DNA from: Obelidium mucronatum
Taxonomy: Eukaryota > Chytridiomycota > Chytridiomycetes > Chytridiales > Chytriomycetaceae
Direction: 5' to 3'
Assembly (NCBI GenBank): GCA_025765595.1
Contig: JAIVFH010000002.1
Span: 744,001 to 808,000 of the forward strand
DNA: 64,000 nt
A program made the position numbers and the translations under genes. Positions 1 to 11,337 of the stretch are shown piece after piece. The first letter of the stretch is position 1; each line of letters starts with the position of its first letter. The notes under the pieces are model-generated. The model had not been told where the DNA came from. It did no database searches and worked only from the letters and a program-made list of their open reading frames with translations.

Positions 1-1030
1 TTGTTCTACATTTACTTGACGCTTGTTCCATCCGCCAAAACCCAGTTTCTCATCCCAAAAGGCTTCTTTGAACCGTCCGCCCAATCTCCCAACGGCAAAA
101 AGAATGTCTTGCTGGTCGTTGCCCATCCAGACGATGAATGCATGTTCTTTGGACCAACGGTTTTGCAGTTGTCTCAGCAAGAGAATGTGTTGGTGCGGGC
201 TGTATCGCTGTCGAACGGTTTGTGTTCTGGGCTGGTTTTTACTTATTGACTGAGGTTTTGACGCTTTTTAAGGAAACTTTGACGGACTGGGATCTATTCG
301 AGAGAAGGAGTTTGTGGAGAGTTGTCGAGCTCTGGGTATTGAGCGGGATCATGCAGTTGTGCTTGACAATGGGTTGGTGACCTCGTTCAGTTCAGATTCA
401 AATATAAAAAGAGGCGACAACTCAATTCGGGCTTCTTTTTCTATTTTAGGAAAATGCAAGACGGAATGAATGTGTGGTGGAAAGAAGAGGATGTAGCTGA
501 AGTCGTGAGGAAAATCGTAGAGACTCATCCAATCGACACGGTGATGACAAATCATGGGGAAGCTCGTCGCCTCCTTCTCCTTTCTAACTTTTCATATTAT
601 TTAGATTATCACGTTTGATAAATACGGAATTTCTGGGCATCCGAACCATCGCGCATTATACACTGGTGTCAAACACCTACTTCTCCAAACACACAAGATA
701 CCACGCAACTTGAAAGCGTACTCATTAGTCAGCGTTCCATTACTTCGTAAATTTATTTCTCTGTTGGACTTATTCCCCACGTTCTTGATGCATTTTCGCC
801 ATACGATTCGAAACCGAAAAGTTTTGTTGGAAGCAGAGAACATGGAGCAAGTCAGAACTCTGCTAAAAAGCAACTTACGGAAGGATAGGATTTTGTTTCT
901 GTCCAGTCCTGCAGATGTGTGGCAGGCGAGGAAGGCAATGACATGCCACAAGAGCCAAATGGTTTGGTTTCGGCATTTGTATTTGATTTTCTCCAGATAT
1001 ATGGTCATGAATGAGTTGGAAGAGATTTGA
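1..1030 (+). CDS. GPI12: PIG-L / GPI12 N-acetylglucosaminylphosphatidylinositol deacetylase, 5' partial
   Basis: Second step of GPI-anchor synthesis: removes the acetyl group from GlcNAc-PI on the cytosolic face of the ER. The frame is open from base 1 with no plausible ATG before the conserved domain, so the start and probably the N-terminal membrane anchor lie upstream of the window. Proposed exons are 1-217, 273-372, 450-540 and 605-1030; the joins restore one frame. Visible motifs are the metal-binding AHPDDE, GISGHPNH in exon 4, and a C-terminal block (KAMTCHKSQMVWFRHLY, then SRYM) close to the end of animal PIG-L. The first two introns have GTTTGT or GTTGGT donors. Confidence 0.93.
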
Positions 1031-1063
1031 GTTTATTGGCATTTAATATAAAACGCAGAATAT

Positions 1064-2144
1064 TCATTGATCATGGATTAGTTTCTCGAATGCGAGAGCG
1101 ACGTTCTTGCGAAACTGGTGTGGTATTTGGTATTCAAGGTTTTTTAGAGTTTATAAGCAATTAATACCTTATCAGAGATTGGCTTCTCGTGAGCAAGATA
1201 TCCTTCAAAGAACCGTTGCGAGAGCCATTCGGATTTAATCAGTGCCAGTTCGCGATCCTGTAAGCAAGTCCTCCCGTTAGTTTCCATTCATCAATACATG
1301 ACTCAGTACATTATACTGCACTCTGAGCTCATTGTTTGCTGTTTTCGTAAAATACAGGCGAGCATTTTTGGGAATTGGTCCGACAGGGAACTTGGCTTCC
1401 AAAGTCCCCACAGCCTCCTCGGCATCTTTCTTTGCCTGCTCCGATTCAAAAACTCCATCTTTGATATCTTTTACGACTCTTGCATTGAGAAATCGCGTAA
1501 ATCCTTGCCGTAAATGCGTACCAGTTGTGGCACGGACTGGTTGGATCAAGAGAGTGAGTTCAGTTCCAGGCCGGCGGACAAAGTCCTTCATGTAGAACGC
1601 GTTGTCGGAACCCGTCATTAATGCTTCTGGGGAATAACCTTTTATCCACTGTGGCGAGCCTTTGATGCCAGCCTTGTTGAACGTGGAGTCAGTTGATTTC
1701 AACAACGGCAGTTACGGGACATACAATCGCCTTCGCATCTGCATAGAGACCGACCACGTAGACGCTGAAGTTGAGCATTGTGACTTGTCTGACGCCAAGA
1801 CCAACCAGACTGAAGCTGTTGTTGTTCAGGTGGAGTTTGCTGGGCAGCGCGGCCTTCGACTCGGGCTCGACAGCAACAGCCTCCGGATGAGTCGCGTCTG
1901 AGTGCGCTGTGTTTGCAGTGGATACTGCCGCTGTGGCTGCCAGTGCGAGCGCCAAAGTCAGACTCAGCGGGGTTCCCTTTGCGGGCACTGGGCCAACTCT
2001 CGCTTGCCGAAAGAAGGGAAAGAATCTCTGCTTGAAACCCAGCAGTGTCAAATGCGCTCGTGCGCTCATTGCTGTTTTTGATGTGTTGGACTGGCTGTAA
2101 TAATAAACGTGTAGAAACAACAACACGCCTCCAAAGGGCTTCAT
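1064..2144 (-). CDS. AIM18/AIM46-like mitochondrial protein with chalcone-isomerase fold
   Basis: Proposed exons on the minus strand are 2144-1725, 1672-1310, 1257-1168 and 1114-1064, all joined in phase 0. The start may instead be the internal ATG at 2069, which begins an Arg-rich, acid-free presequence (MSARAHLTLLGFKQRFFPFF) followed by an Ala/Leu-rich membrane segment, as in mitochondrial inner-membrane proteins. The core has the family pattern LVGLGVRQVTMLNFSVYVVG, then residues resembling AIM18 up to SEWLSQRFFEGYLAHEKPIS. Fungal AIM18/AIM46 proteins share the chalcone-isomerase fold and bind heme rather than catalysing flavonoid chemistry; that role is family knowledge, not visible here. 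Convergent with PIG-L, with 33 bp between stop codons. Confidence 0.85.
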
Positions 2145-2267
2145 TTTTAATTACATGCTATTGCTCGGGTCTTAAGAATAAATCAGCCCAGATAGCAATT
2201 TTGTAACACATCTGCTGCTTATTGCAGATCTGTAGTTTTTGCTGTTGACAATTTACTGTAACCCACA

Positions 2268-5187
2268 ATGCAACTGTCCCTGGGCCTCGTTGGAGTCCCG
2301 CTTCGAGGCGACGCTGTAAAGAGACCACTGAGACGTGCGCCTGACTACGAAAACAACTGGAACAAAAACTATCCAATTGCACCTCCGCCAACACTGTTCA
2401 ATTACAAGCCAGAGCAGAAGTTGAATGGAAAGATGAAGGGAAAACAGCGGCAACAGTCGCAGGAATCATCCGCTTCTGTGCGTTCCTCTTCTCGTTCATG
2501 GTCGGAGTCGCGATCTCAGTCTGTAACAGAGACAAGTGATTCGACGCGTTCTATTGAGCATCATCACACGACAAAGCCATCCAACCATCTTCACATTAAA
2601 CCAAAACAAAGAAACGGGTCAGATCAACAGCTGGAAGAAACGCCCTCAAAAGATCTCCACATTCCCGAATCCTGCAACGAAGCCTTGGCGAGTTTAGAGG
2701 ACCTGGGCGTTCAATCTCTCTCATACATGCTCAACGATTACCACGATACGTTAAAATTAAACCAGGAACGAAAAAGTCTTGCTGCGCGCGCCGAGTACTT
2801 GAAGCAAAAGCTATTTGGCGAAATAAGCAGTCTTGAAAAGAAACTGGCACCTCATACGTTCGGATGGCGCGAAACGCCATGGACGCTTGATATGGACAAC
2901 TCTAATGAGCCATTGCACTACCATGAACGGGAACACGGTCACAGACATGACCCGTATGTGTGGATTGGGGAATCGCAAAATCCAAACAACGTCTTGGAAA
3001 GCAGGGAAGAAGCAGCAATGTGGGAAACGCTGCGCCATGCTGAAGCAAAGTTATTTCCTTTGGAAAATGAGGAAGTGATTGAGAATGTTTTTGACGGTTT
3101 GGAGAAAGCAATGACGGCGGAGGATATTGACTCTTTGGCAAAACAGTGGCAAGAAAGACCGCATTTCGAAAATCGAGTACGTTTTGAATTTGTGAATGGC
3201 ATAGTTTCTAGTTGATGTTGAACGCTTATCCCTTCATTACCAGCCTGTTCGTGAAGGAATCCCCAGAACCTGAAATATTCAAAAGGTACAATGTTAGCAG
3301 CAGCAAAAAGAAAGTAGAGTTTTCATCTCCTCATAGCAATGAAGAAGACGTCGATGATGAAAGCAAAAGTGAAGAAGGCTCCTCTGTACCGAGTGGTTTG
3401 ACACAGCTTGGTGAAAGATATCACAGCATTGAACACCATCAATTCTCGTTTTCTTTTTTCATAGATGGCACAGAGACTCTATTTTCTCCATCTCAAGATC
3501 AGACTCCCTACGGAACGCCTTATCATGCCCGATCTCGCTCCATTGACCCCGACAGATACGTGACAAAAGAGAAAACCATCTCTCAGAAACGGTTGGAAGC
3601 CGACCTGGCGGCTAAAAAATCAAAAGAAGAAATAGAGCTCAGTTGCAAGTTCAAAGCGACACCGGGTTTGTTTGTCAGTAGGTTGATTAGAACACCACTA
3701 AACACCTCTACACCAAACAGTGCCCGCTTCATCTTTATTACCGAGGTAAAAACGCTTTGTTGATCTTAATAGTCTCTTTTTGTAAATATCGCTATCTTTT
3801 GTTTCAGATATGATGAGATTATGCGAAAGATGGGGAATAAGAGCACGAAAACTCGTAACGAAAGAGCTAATGATCTCATGTCGAAAGTTAAACCATTCAG
3901 TTTCAGCAGTGAGGGATGCAGCGCGGATCATTCCCAGTCGTTGCTGCATTGCAAGTGCAAGGTACCGAAAACACACACACAAAAAAGGACCGTTTCTTTG
4001 ATTAAATAATCGGCTGTAACATAGTCTCAATCAAACAAAATGATTCAAGAAATGCTTCAAGAAATTGAAAAGGAAAAGCAGGAATCCATCAAGAAAAAGT
4101 CGCATTACCTGCTGACGGCAGAAAACAGTCTGGCTGCTCATGCAGCTGAAGATGGACGCAAAAGACGTGAAAAACTACTGCGTATGTTGGGGGAAAAACA
4201 TGTGTTTTTTTTGGTTTCAGTTCTGATTGAAACTCTTTCTTCAGTGAGTCAAAAACAAGCTGGTCTTACTCCACAACATACATTCAGACCAAAGTTAAAT
4301 CACGCGATTCCGGATTTTAAAACGCTCCAGACAGAATTTGAAAGGGAGTTGGAAATGAAGAAGGGCGGGAAACCAAAGATTGTGTGAGTCGCAGAGGACC
4401 ATTAACATTCACTTATGGATATGCATCTTTTTTTTTTTTTTTTGGCCTTCCCCAAGTCCTGAACCATTCCAAGGACTCGAAGAACACGAACGACTTGCCG
4501 AAGAAAATAAACGCAAGAGGGAAAAAAAAGAAGCCAAGAAACTTGAACGTCAAATTAAGAATACCGAATTCAAAGCTACATCAACACCATCACTCTTGGA
4601 TGAAGTACAAAAAAAAAAATGATTCAAGTCCTTTACAACCTTTATTAACTACATCTTTTTTTATTCGTTCAGGCTCCTGTTTTAACAAGCAAGGAAACCA
4701 AAACTAGTATCCTTAAAACACTCGCGGCTCAAGAAAAGATTCTAAAACTCAATCAAAAACCAGAAGCCGTTCGAAAGTGGTATGCACATGTCGAAAGAAA
4801 AAGAAAAGGTATGTTTTCAGATTCAGTGCCTTGTGCTGTATTCTAAAGGCCCCCACACCACTGGATTTTCAATCATAATAGGAGCTTATGGAAAAAATTC
4901 AAATTCGTTCGCAGCTATCCGATGCCAAGAAAAGGCTGCGGGCATCACGGCTCCGACAAGAGTTGCAAAAAGAAGAGAGGAAGCGTGCTAGAGAGTACAA
5001 GAAGCAGTTGAAGAAAATCGAGGAGAAATTGGAGAATCGGTTATGTTTGTTTGAGCTTGTGTCTATTGAGAATGCAAAGCGAAAAGCGCGGAGGGAAGTT
5101 GAGCAGATTCTGAAGGAACCAGAAATATTAAGAAAACGTAAAAGAACGGCTATTAGAAGTTTTCATTCAGTAACCTCAGCGATGTGA
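2268..5187 (+). CDS. FAM161-like (UPF0564) ciliary/centrosomal coiled-coil protein
   Basis: A long, multi-exon, charged protein. The family is recognised after splicing: using a donor at about 3666 and an intron ending just before the TATGATGAG near 3809, the text reads FKATPVPASSLLPRYDEIM, which matches the FAM161 core of FKARPVP, a short spacer and YDEIM. Further matches are KVKPFSF, a FRPKLNHAIPDF-type block and VPEPFQGLEEHERL, then long Lys/Glu/Arg coiled coil to the stop. FAM161 proteins bind microtubules at basal bodies and connecting cilia. The first 315 codons (2268-3215) contain no motif I know; a 35-nt intron (donor at about 3178, acceptor TTTCTAG) would join them in frame, but they could be a separate gene. 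Confidence 0.75.
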
Positions 5188-5222
5188 AAAGTTGTCAAAA
5201 AAAAAGCATCGAAAACCAATAA

Positions 5223-6654
5223 ATGCTGGCAACTCATCGTAGCCGCAGGACACGCGCAAAAGTTGAATATCAGGAATCAGAAACGTCAAGCCAAGACGAC
5301 AGTTGCGAAGTGAGTGACTGGGAAAGTGCTTTGGCGACAGTGGTTGTAACTTTTGACACCTGCCTCAAGCGTGCGTCTGGTTGGCAATCATCAAAGAAGA
5401 AGCAAAAGAAAAAACATCGAGCGTTACCAAGTCACATGGAGAATGAAGTACGACTAGTTACATTTGGCCTTGGCCTTTTGAGTTGACATCTCCCCCTTGC
5501 ACAGCAACTACAACCGCCACCAAACGCAGCCGCCCTCTTTCAAATCAAATGTGAATTCATTGCTCAACAAATTCGTTCCTTCTTTGGAAATAACCCAGAC
5601 TTTCTGAACCAAGAGAACTTTGCACTCAAAAGACTGTTTCGAAATCCCAAATACGCCAATTCTGAAGTCTACAAAACCGAGATATTTAATGGAATTAACC
5701 CAGCTGAAGATGAGCACTACGCGTTCAACTTGTGGTTCTTTTGTGTCCTCTCGGAACAAAATAGTCCGGAACGAGTTGCATCCGTGTTTGGCAAGCTTCA
5801 ATACGTGCGCGATTTGGACCAATTATTGGATATATTTGAGACATGGTTTGAAACGGGATTCAAGTGGAAACCAAATATTACGTGTCTGATTGTCTTGTCC
5901 AAGAATGCATGGTTCGACGTGTTGCGGAGCAATTGGGCAATAACACATGGATCCATGCCGTTGAAAATGGAGAAATCGAGTGAAAAGGAAAACGTATTTC
6001 TGAGCAGTTTGGATCTGTTTAGAAACAGTCCAACTCAACGTGGCGTGTTTCAATATTTGAAACGGTTGGTTAACGTTGGTCCATTTCTCGCGTTTCAAGC
6101 ATCAGTAAGATTTTGAATCTATGCACTGCTGTTTTGGATCCTCTAAAATTTTTGAAAACTCAGAATGATGCGGTTACATTCGGAGCTGTGACGCACGACT
6201 TTACTCTATGTGCGCCCTGGAGAAAGCGCGCAGAAATTGCTGCCTCTGTTGGGCTTTCCTCCAACAGAAGAAGGAGCTTCCAACTTTCGCGTGTGCGGTG
6301 AACAAGGAATTGAGTCGGCTCTTGAATAATGGGAATGAAGGTATCCGCGACCTCTACAAAACAAGAGTTAATAATGACGTTGCTCAAGTCAAGACAGAAA
6401 AGTCCAAAGTTTGTTTTGGGTTTACTTCCTTGGACTTTGACTTGATTCTATTATTTAATCCCGATATTTTTTTCCCGAAAAAGGATGGCCTGTCTGATAA
6501 ACCTTCTGACCCGTTTTTCAAATTTATACTTCCGCTGCGCCCAGTTGAAATCGACGAATGCCTTCATAGTTCGAATAAAGTTTTGCTTGGCAACAATGAT
6601 CCGAAAGTGAAAGCTGAGGATGTAAATATGGTTAAGTTAGAGCCGGAGGACTAG
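5223..6654 (+). CDS. Unknown protein with C-terminal sumoylation-type motifs
   Basis: I do not recognise this gene. Exon 1 encodes a short basic/acidic N terminus. An intron with donor GTACGA and acceptor TTGCACAG near 5512 leads to a long exon encoding an alpha-helical protein (NPDFLNQENFALKRLFRNPK, later AFNLWFFCVLSEQ). A second intron begins at 6103 (GTAAGA) and a third at about 6409 (GTTTGT). Between 6230 and 6330 no single frame stays open and joins to the final exon, so there is either another intron or a 1-nt frameshift. The last 15 residues contain two psi-K-x-E motifs (VKAE, VKLE). The next gene is convergent. Confidence 0.5.
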
Positions 6655-6778
6655 GATTGAATGAACTATTTATGTAACTGATATTGATTTAATGATGCAT
6701 AACGCACTTCAATACTATTTCGTTGAAATTTTCTTGAAGATACTTTGGGAGCAATAAAAAAGACCCGCGTAAAAAGCA

Positions 6779-8497
6779 TCAATACATGAATCGTTGGAGT
6801 TTCCCAGGCTCGCTTTCCCAAACGAAAGGCCTCTCCAAAAATAACCAAAAAGTAATCAAATTAATACCACTATACAACAAAAATTCCAATCCCAACGAAG
6901 TCCAAGTTGTTGGCTTTGCAAGTATCCGGAGCAGCAGGTACGGGATAATGTAGTACCGGAACTCCATGAGCGGTGAAGGAATCAGGGTTAACCCCAGACA
7001 TATGAAAAAGAGAAAAGAATAGAGGCTTGATTTGGCGGTTGAGAGGTGGGTCCATAGAATCCAAAGAGCCGCGATATATCCAGGGATGAGAGTGTATCGA
7101 AGGTATGGCGAGCTTCTGAATATATATTTCCAAATATAGAATGTGAAGTGTCGGTTATCGGCCAGTAAGAATGGATGCTCAATTCTAAATTCTTGTCAGT
7201 TTTTGTTTTTTCGTAGGTGATGAAACGTACGTGAATCTAGAAATAATCCAGCCGAAAGCGACCGGCACCAATGCAAGAACTATCAACCCTTTTGGTCTAG
7301 TTTCTAACTTCAGAAAGGTAATTGAGGCTATGCAACGACAAGGAAACTCACGTTGCCAGAACTGTTCGCAAAGTTCGCACCAAAGACCCTACTTTATCAT
7401 GGAGTTGGATTGCAGGCGCCAAAAAGAAGGCCGAGAAACCAGAAAAGTAGAAGACTTGAACCACATGAAGCTGAGCAACGTGATTGCTTTTATCTCCAAG
7501 GACAATTCCACCATTCCACACAATGTATGCGCCAAATAGTCCCAGCGAAACGAAATAGGGCCATATAATCGTTATTAAGTAGAAGAAATGTGTGAAGCCA
7601 AGCACTACCAAGGAAGATACGCTGGACAATGCTGAAAGTTCAATGAGCACTTAAATACCAACTACTGCTTGCCGAAAAACATATACTCACATAACTCTGT
7701 TGACAGTGAGCCTTTTGTAATTGGATTCCTTTTGTCTGAAAGAGTGTCAATGACGGTAGCTCCGGCTGCGAATAACATCCAAATAACGTTTGTTTGACGA
7801 AATGTCATTGCAATCAAGCTCAGCTACATGAAATTCGAGTTATCAATCTATTTCTATTTTGTTCCACTGGAATATCGATAATAGAGTCGATACTCACAGC
7901 AGCACTGCCAACATGATTGCCTTCCAATGCAAGAAGAAAGCCCCAGAATGTAAACAGCGTGGATCCAGAATCCGTGTAATACAGAAAATGAAAAAAGTAG
8001 GACAATGGAAAGAATCCAATCACGAACGTTTCCACCCAATTCTTGAGGTTGAAGGAAGATGTACTTCGAGTTCGATTCAATAACTTTCCAAATACTATCA
8101 GCGATCCAATGTAAAACAGCACGTTGGTGAATCTCAGGGAGGAGACAGAGCAAAGATCGGGAATGATGGATGTGAATGGTTTCAGAATGACCAAAGAGGC
8201 GATGTAGCTGTTGGATCAATCGTTCAGCGTTCATCGTTCAAGCGCCACGCAACGCTTACAGGCCCGGCGGAGTAGTCAGCTTTTCATCGTAGTACGACCA
8301 GTTTCCAGCGCAGTACCGCTGGGCCTGTGGAATGTGGAAGATTTCGTCCTGTGTCCAGTTTAGCGTTGATCGCAGCCAAGCATTCGCACCATGTAGCCCT
8401 CGCGGACAGCGCCGCTGACTGCCGAAGAGACGCAGAGCGCAAGAAAGACGCAGTTGGCGGCCACGAAGGCCGCAGCCGCAAGCGACGACCGCGTCAT
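6779..8497 (-). CDS. ALG10: ALG10 alpha-1,2-glucosyltransferase of the ER lumen
   Basis: Adds the last glucose to the dolichol-linked oligosaccharide for N-glycosylation. The start at 8497 gives a signal-anchor-like N terminus. A roughly 41-nt intron (GTGCGA to GGACACAG) then joins GYM to DEIFHIPQAQRYCAGNW, exactly the family signature YMDEIFHxPQAQxYC. Downstream exons encode many hydrophobic segments with the family blocks FFPLSYFFHFLYYTDSGS, FRQTN, NGGIVLGDKSNH, LADNRH and FRYYIIPYLLLR, ending in a QRFMY-like C terminus as in animal ALG10. At least five short introns. Only 31 bp separate this ATG from that of RPN9 on the other strand. Confidence 0.93.
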
Positions 8498-8528
8498 TAA
8501 TATTATTTAAACAACAAAAAACATTAAA

Positions 8529-9967
8529 ATGCAAGTCGACCGCGACGTGACGGTGTATCTCAGCAAAGCAAAGCAGAGTGCGCCAGCGGAGCTGAAGGAG
8601 TTCTTTGCGCAGTTTGAGGATTTGTACGACAGAAAGTATGTGTTTTGGCGGTGTTTGGGTGTGTTTGTAGTGTTTGCTTAGGCCTTTGCCAGGCTCTGGC
8701 ACCAGCTGACGGTCGCCCTGACCAAGTTTGCGGCTTTGCCCGCAGCGGCGCCGTTTCTCGTCCCAGTTTATTCTGAGTTTGTGAGCGAGTGGCAGAAGCG
8801 CATGAACCAACTGGCGCTTATCCAGTTTGTAACCATCGCAAGCAGAACAATTAAAGGTGCGTTTTTGCGTTCATCTGCGTTCTTGTACTTTTCTCTAACA
8901 CGTTTTGTAGATCCTGCCGCTTCGCTTGCCTTCCTCTCGGTCCATGCCGACCGTCTCAAGGACTCCACCACCGATGCCGATTCGTTCGTGCTGGCGACAA
9001 TGGAAGCTGCGCACATTCGACTTGTTGCCTCGGATTTTGAAGGCTGTAAAAAGAGCATTGATGAATGCGAAGTGATTCTTGCAAACCTGACAAACGTGGA
9101 CACTATCATCAACGCGAGCTTCTACAGAGTCGCTGCTGACTACTACAAGGTATAAAGGACCATTGGTTCGTTATTTGGAGTATAATTTCTCTGACATGAA
9201 GGAATAGGCGAAGGCTCTATATCCTCTGTTTTACCACAACGCGTTGCTGTTTCTTTCATCAGTGTCTTTGGAAGAATTATCAGCTGCTGAAAAGGTTGAG
9301 CGGGCCTATGATTTGTCCCTTAGTGCATTGCTTGGAGACGGATTATACAACTTTGGAGAATTAGTATGTGTCACTATGTTTCGTGTCAAACCCCCTGACG
9401 TATTTGTTTTCAGTTGATGCACCCAATTCTCGACTCTTTGACAAACTCTCCATCTGCATGGCTGAGAAACTTGTTGTTTGCTTTTAACTCAGGAGACAAT
9501 GATGCATTTGAAAGAATTTCAAAGTCTGCCGACTTTTTGAAAATGGTGAGCCCCTCTACATCCAATGCAACTTTGATTCTAACAATATTATCTAGCCTCT
9601 CCTGGTATCCAGTCTCCCATTCCTCTCCCAAAAGCTCTGCCTCATGTCACTCATGGAATCAGTATTCCGTCGCCCTAAAGAAGAGCGTGGCCGTCTCCCC
9701 TTCTCGACAGTTGCGAAAGATACTCGTGTCGCTGTACACGAAGTTGAACACTTGGTTATGAAGGCTTTGAGTCTTGGTCTCATCAAGGGAAGCATTGACG
9801 AGATTGATCAGACAATCAGTGTTACCTGGGTTCAACCGAGAGTTTTGGAAATGTCGCAAATCAAGACGATTCGAGACAGATTGAGCCAGTGGAGTGGGAA
9901 TGTTAAGGAAAAGGTGGTTGCTTTGGAGCAAGAAGAAGCGATTGAGATTTCCGTTGCTGCAGAGTGA
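8529..9967 (+). CDS. RPN9: 26S proteasome lid subunit RPN9 / PSMD13
   Basis: Non-catalytic PCI-domain subunit of the proteasome regulatory particle. Six or so short exons. Recognisable text includes KAKQSAPAELKEFFAQFEDLY at the N terminus, the helical repeat region (LATMEAAHIRLVASDFEGCK, then ASFYRVAADYYK), and a C-terminal PCI winged-helix block around MESVFRRPKEERGRLPFSTV, GLIKGSIDEIDQTISVTWVQ and MSQIKTIRDRLSQW. Length and order match PSMD13. Starts 31 bp from the divergent ALG10 start. Confidence 0.93.
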
Positions 9968-10046
9968 TATTCGCTGATTGCGGGAAAAATAAATGGGAAA
10001 ACCATGTTGTTTATTTTTTGGAATATCACGTCCCCCGTTATATGAG

Positions 10047-11291
10047 TTACCGGAAGATTCTTCTACTCATGCTGCAACAACAATAGCCTTGCACTTTAAG
10101 ACGCTGCGAGCCATCGGCTTCGATGGTGAAAAGGCCTGGAAACAATAAGAGAGGCTCATTTCTGCCTTTGAATGCTTCGACGTCTGGAAAATCGTCGAAC
10201 GAATAGTTATCGTCGTACTGTTTGCTGCTCTCAAGCTTGGTGAATATCCTCAGTTTGGGGCCAACAAGTGCCTAAATTAATCCCAAACTCGACGCATTGA
10301 GTAACAAAGGACAAGTTGGTAGGTGCTTGCACGATGACAGGGGAAAACATGATTTTGGAATTCGATCCATTGGTCTTCAGACAAACCAGGGAAACAGATG
10401 TGGGTGTTCCGACGAGTCGTAACACTGAGTTGTCGAGTTTGACAATTCCGTTAGCCGCCAACCGGTTGGCAATATAATTGCGCGAAGTCTTGGCTAACAT
10501 AGGCTAAATTGACCTTGCATGATGCCAGTTGGTAAATGTGCAAAGAGATTCTTTGACCTTCTCGTCAGTACAACACGTAATGGCATAGACGTCCTGCCAC
10601 TTATTCGTGACGATTTGGCGTCCAAGTTTGATGGCAGCTAGCGAGCACGGCCCCATGTAAGTAACAAGCAGCTTGTCTCCCTTCAAAATGGCAGCGCCCT
10701 TGCTTTCAGTGGCCTTGTGCAGCTGCATCACGTCAGCCACGTTGATTTTGGTCAGACCACCTTTTGAGGCCATGATGGAGGAGGAAAGATTGGCGATTTC
10801 TTCGTTTTTTGCATTGTGCTGGCGTTGGTTGGTTTCTCGCTCAATCATCAAAGAGGCGGACATTGCTGCGAGATCATGTGCGAGTGAGCGGCTCTCATTC
10901 TTTGCAGCTTCAAGATTATGTTCAAGTTGACACGATCTGGCTCGAAGTTTATGCATGCGGTTGAGTGCAAGTGTTTTGTCCTGATTCGCCTTTTTCATAT
11001 CTTCTGTCAAGTGTTGAATGTCACTCATCAACTTGTTATTCAACATTTGCAGCTGTACTTCCAGTTCTGTTTGAGAAGTTCTGAGAAATTCAGGTTAAGC
11101 GACTCGATACGCAGAGTTATCATTCTGGCTTACCCTGTTTGTGCTGGTGGCATTTTCTCGTCAGCGGGAAACTGGACAGGGCTTCCGCTGCGTGGAGGCA
11201 GGCGTGGAGACGATGAGAAAACACTCTCAAACATGTGAAACATCGGCTTTGCTGTTATCTTTTGGTCTGTGTGTGCCCTTGTTTCGTTCAT
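10047..11291 (-). CDS. Coiled-coil protein of unknown function
   Basis: Exons joined by eye: a proline/serine-rich N terminus (SPRLPPRSGSPVQFP) ending PPAQTG; an intron with GTAAGC donor; then a long heptad-like coiled coil (LTEDMKKANQDKTLALNRM and following); then a globular C-terminal part ending about 10047 that I do not recognise. One proposed intron (GTTACT to GGATTAATTTAG, near 10267-10301) is only about 35 nt. Start could be 11291, 11243 or 11234. It lies head to head with the Hsp70-like gene (46 bp between ATGs if 11291 is used). Confidence 0.6.
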
Positions 11292-11337
11292 GATAACAGA
11301 AAATTTTTGATGAAATACCAAAAATTTTAGGAGGGAT

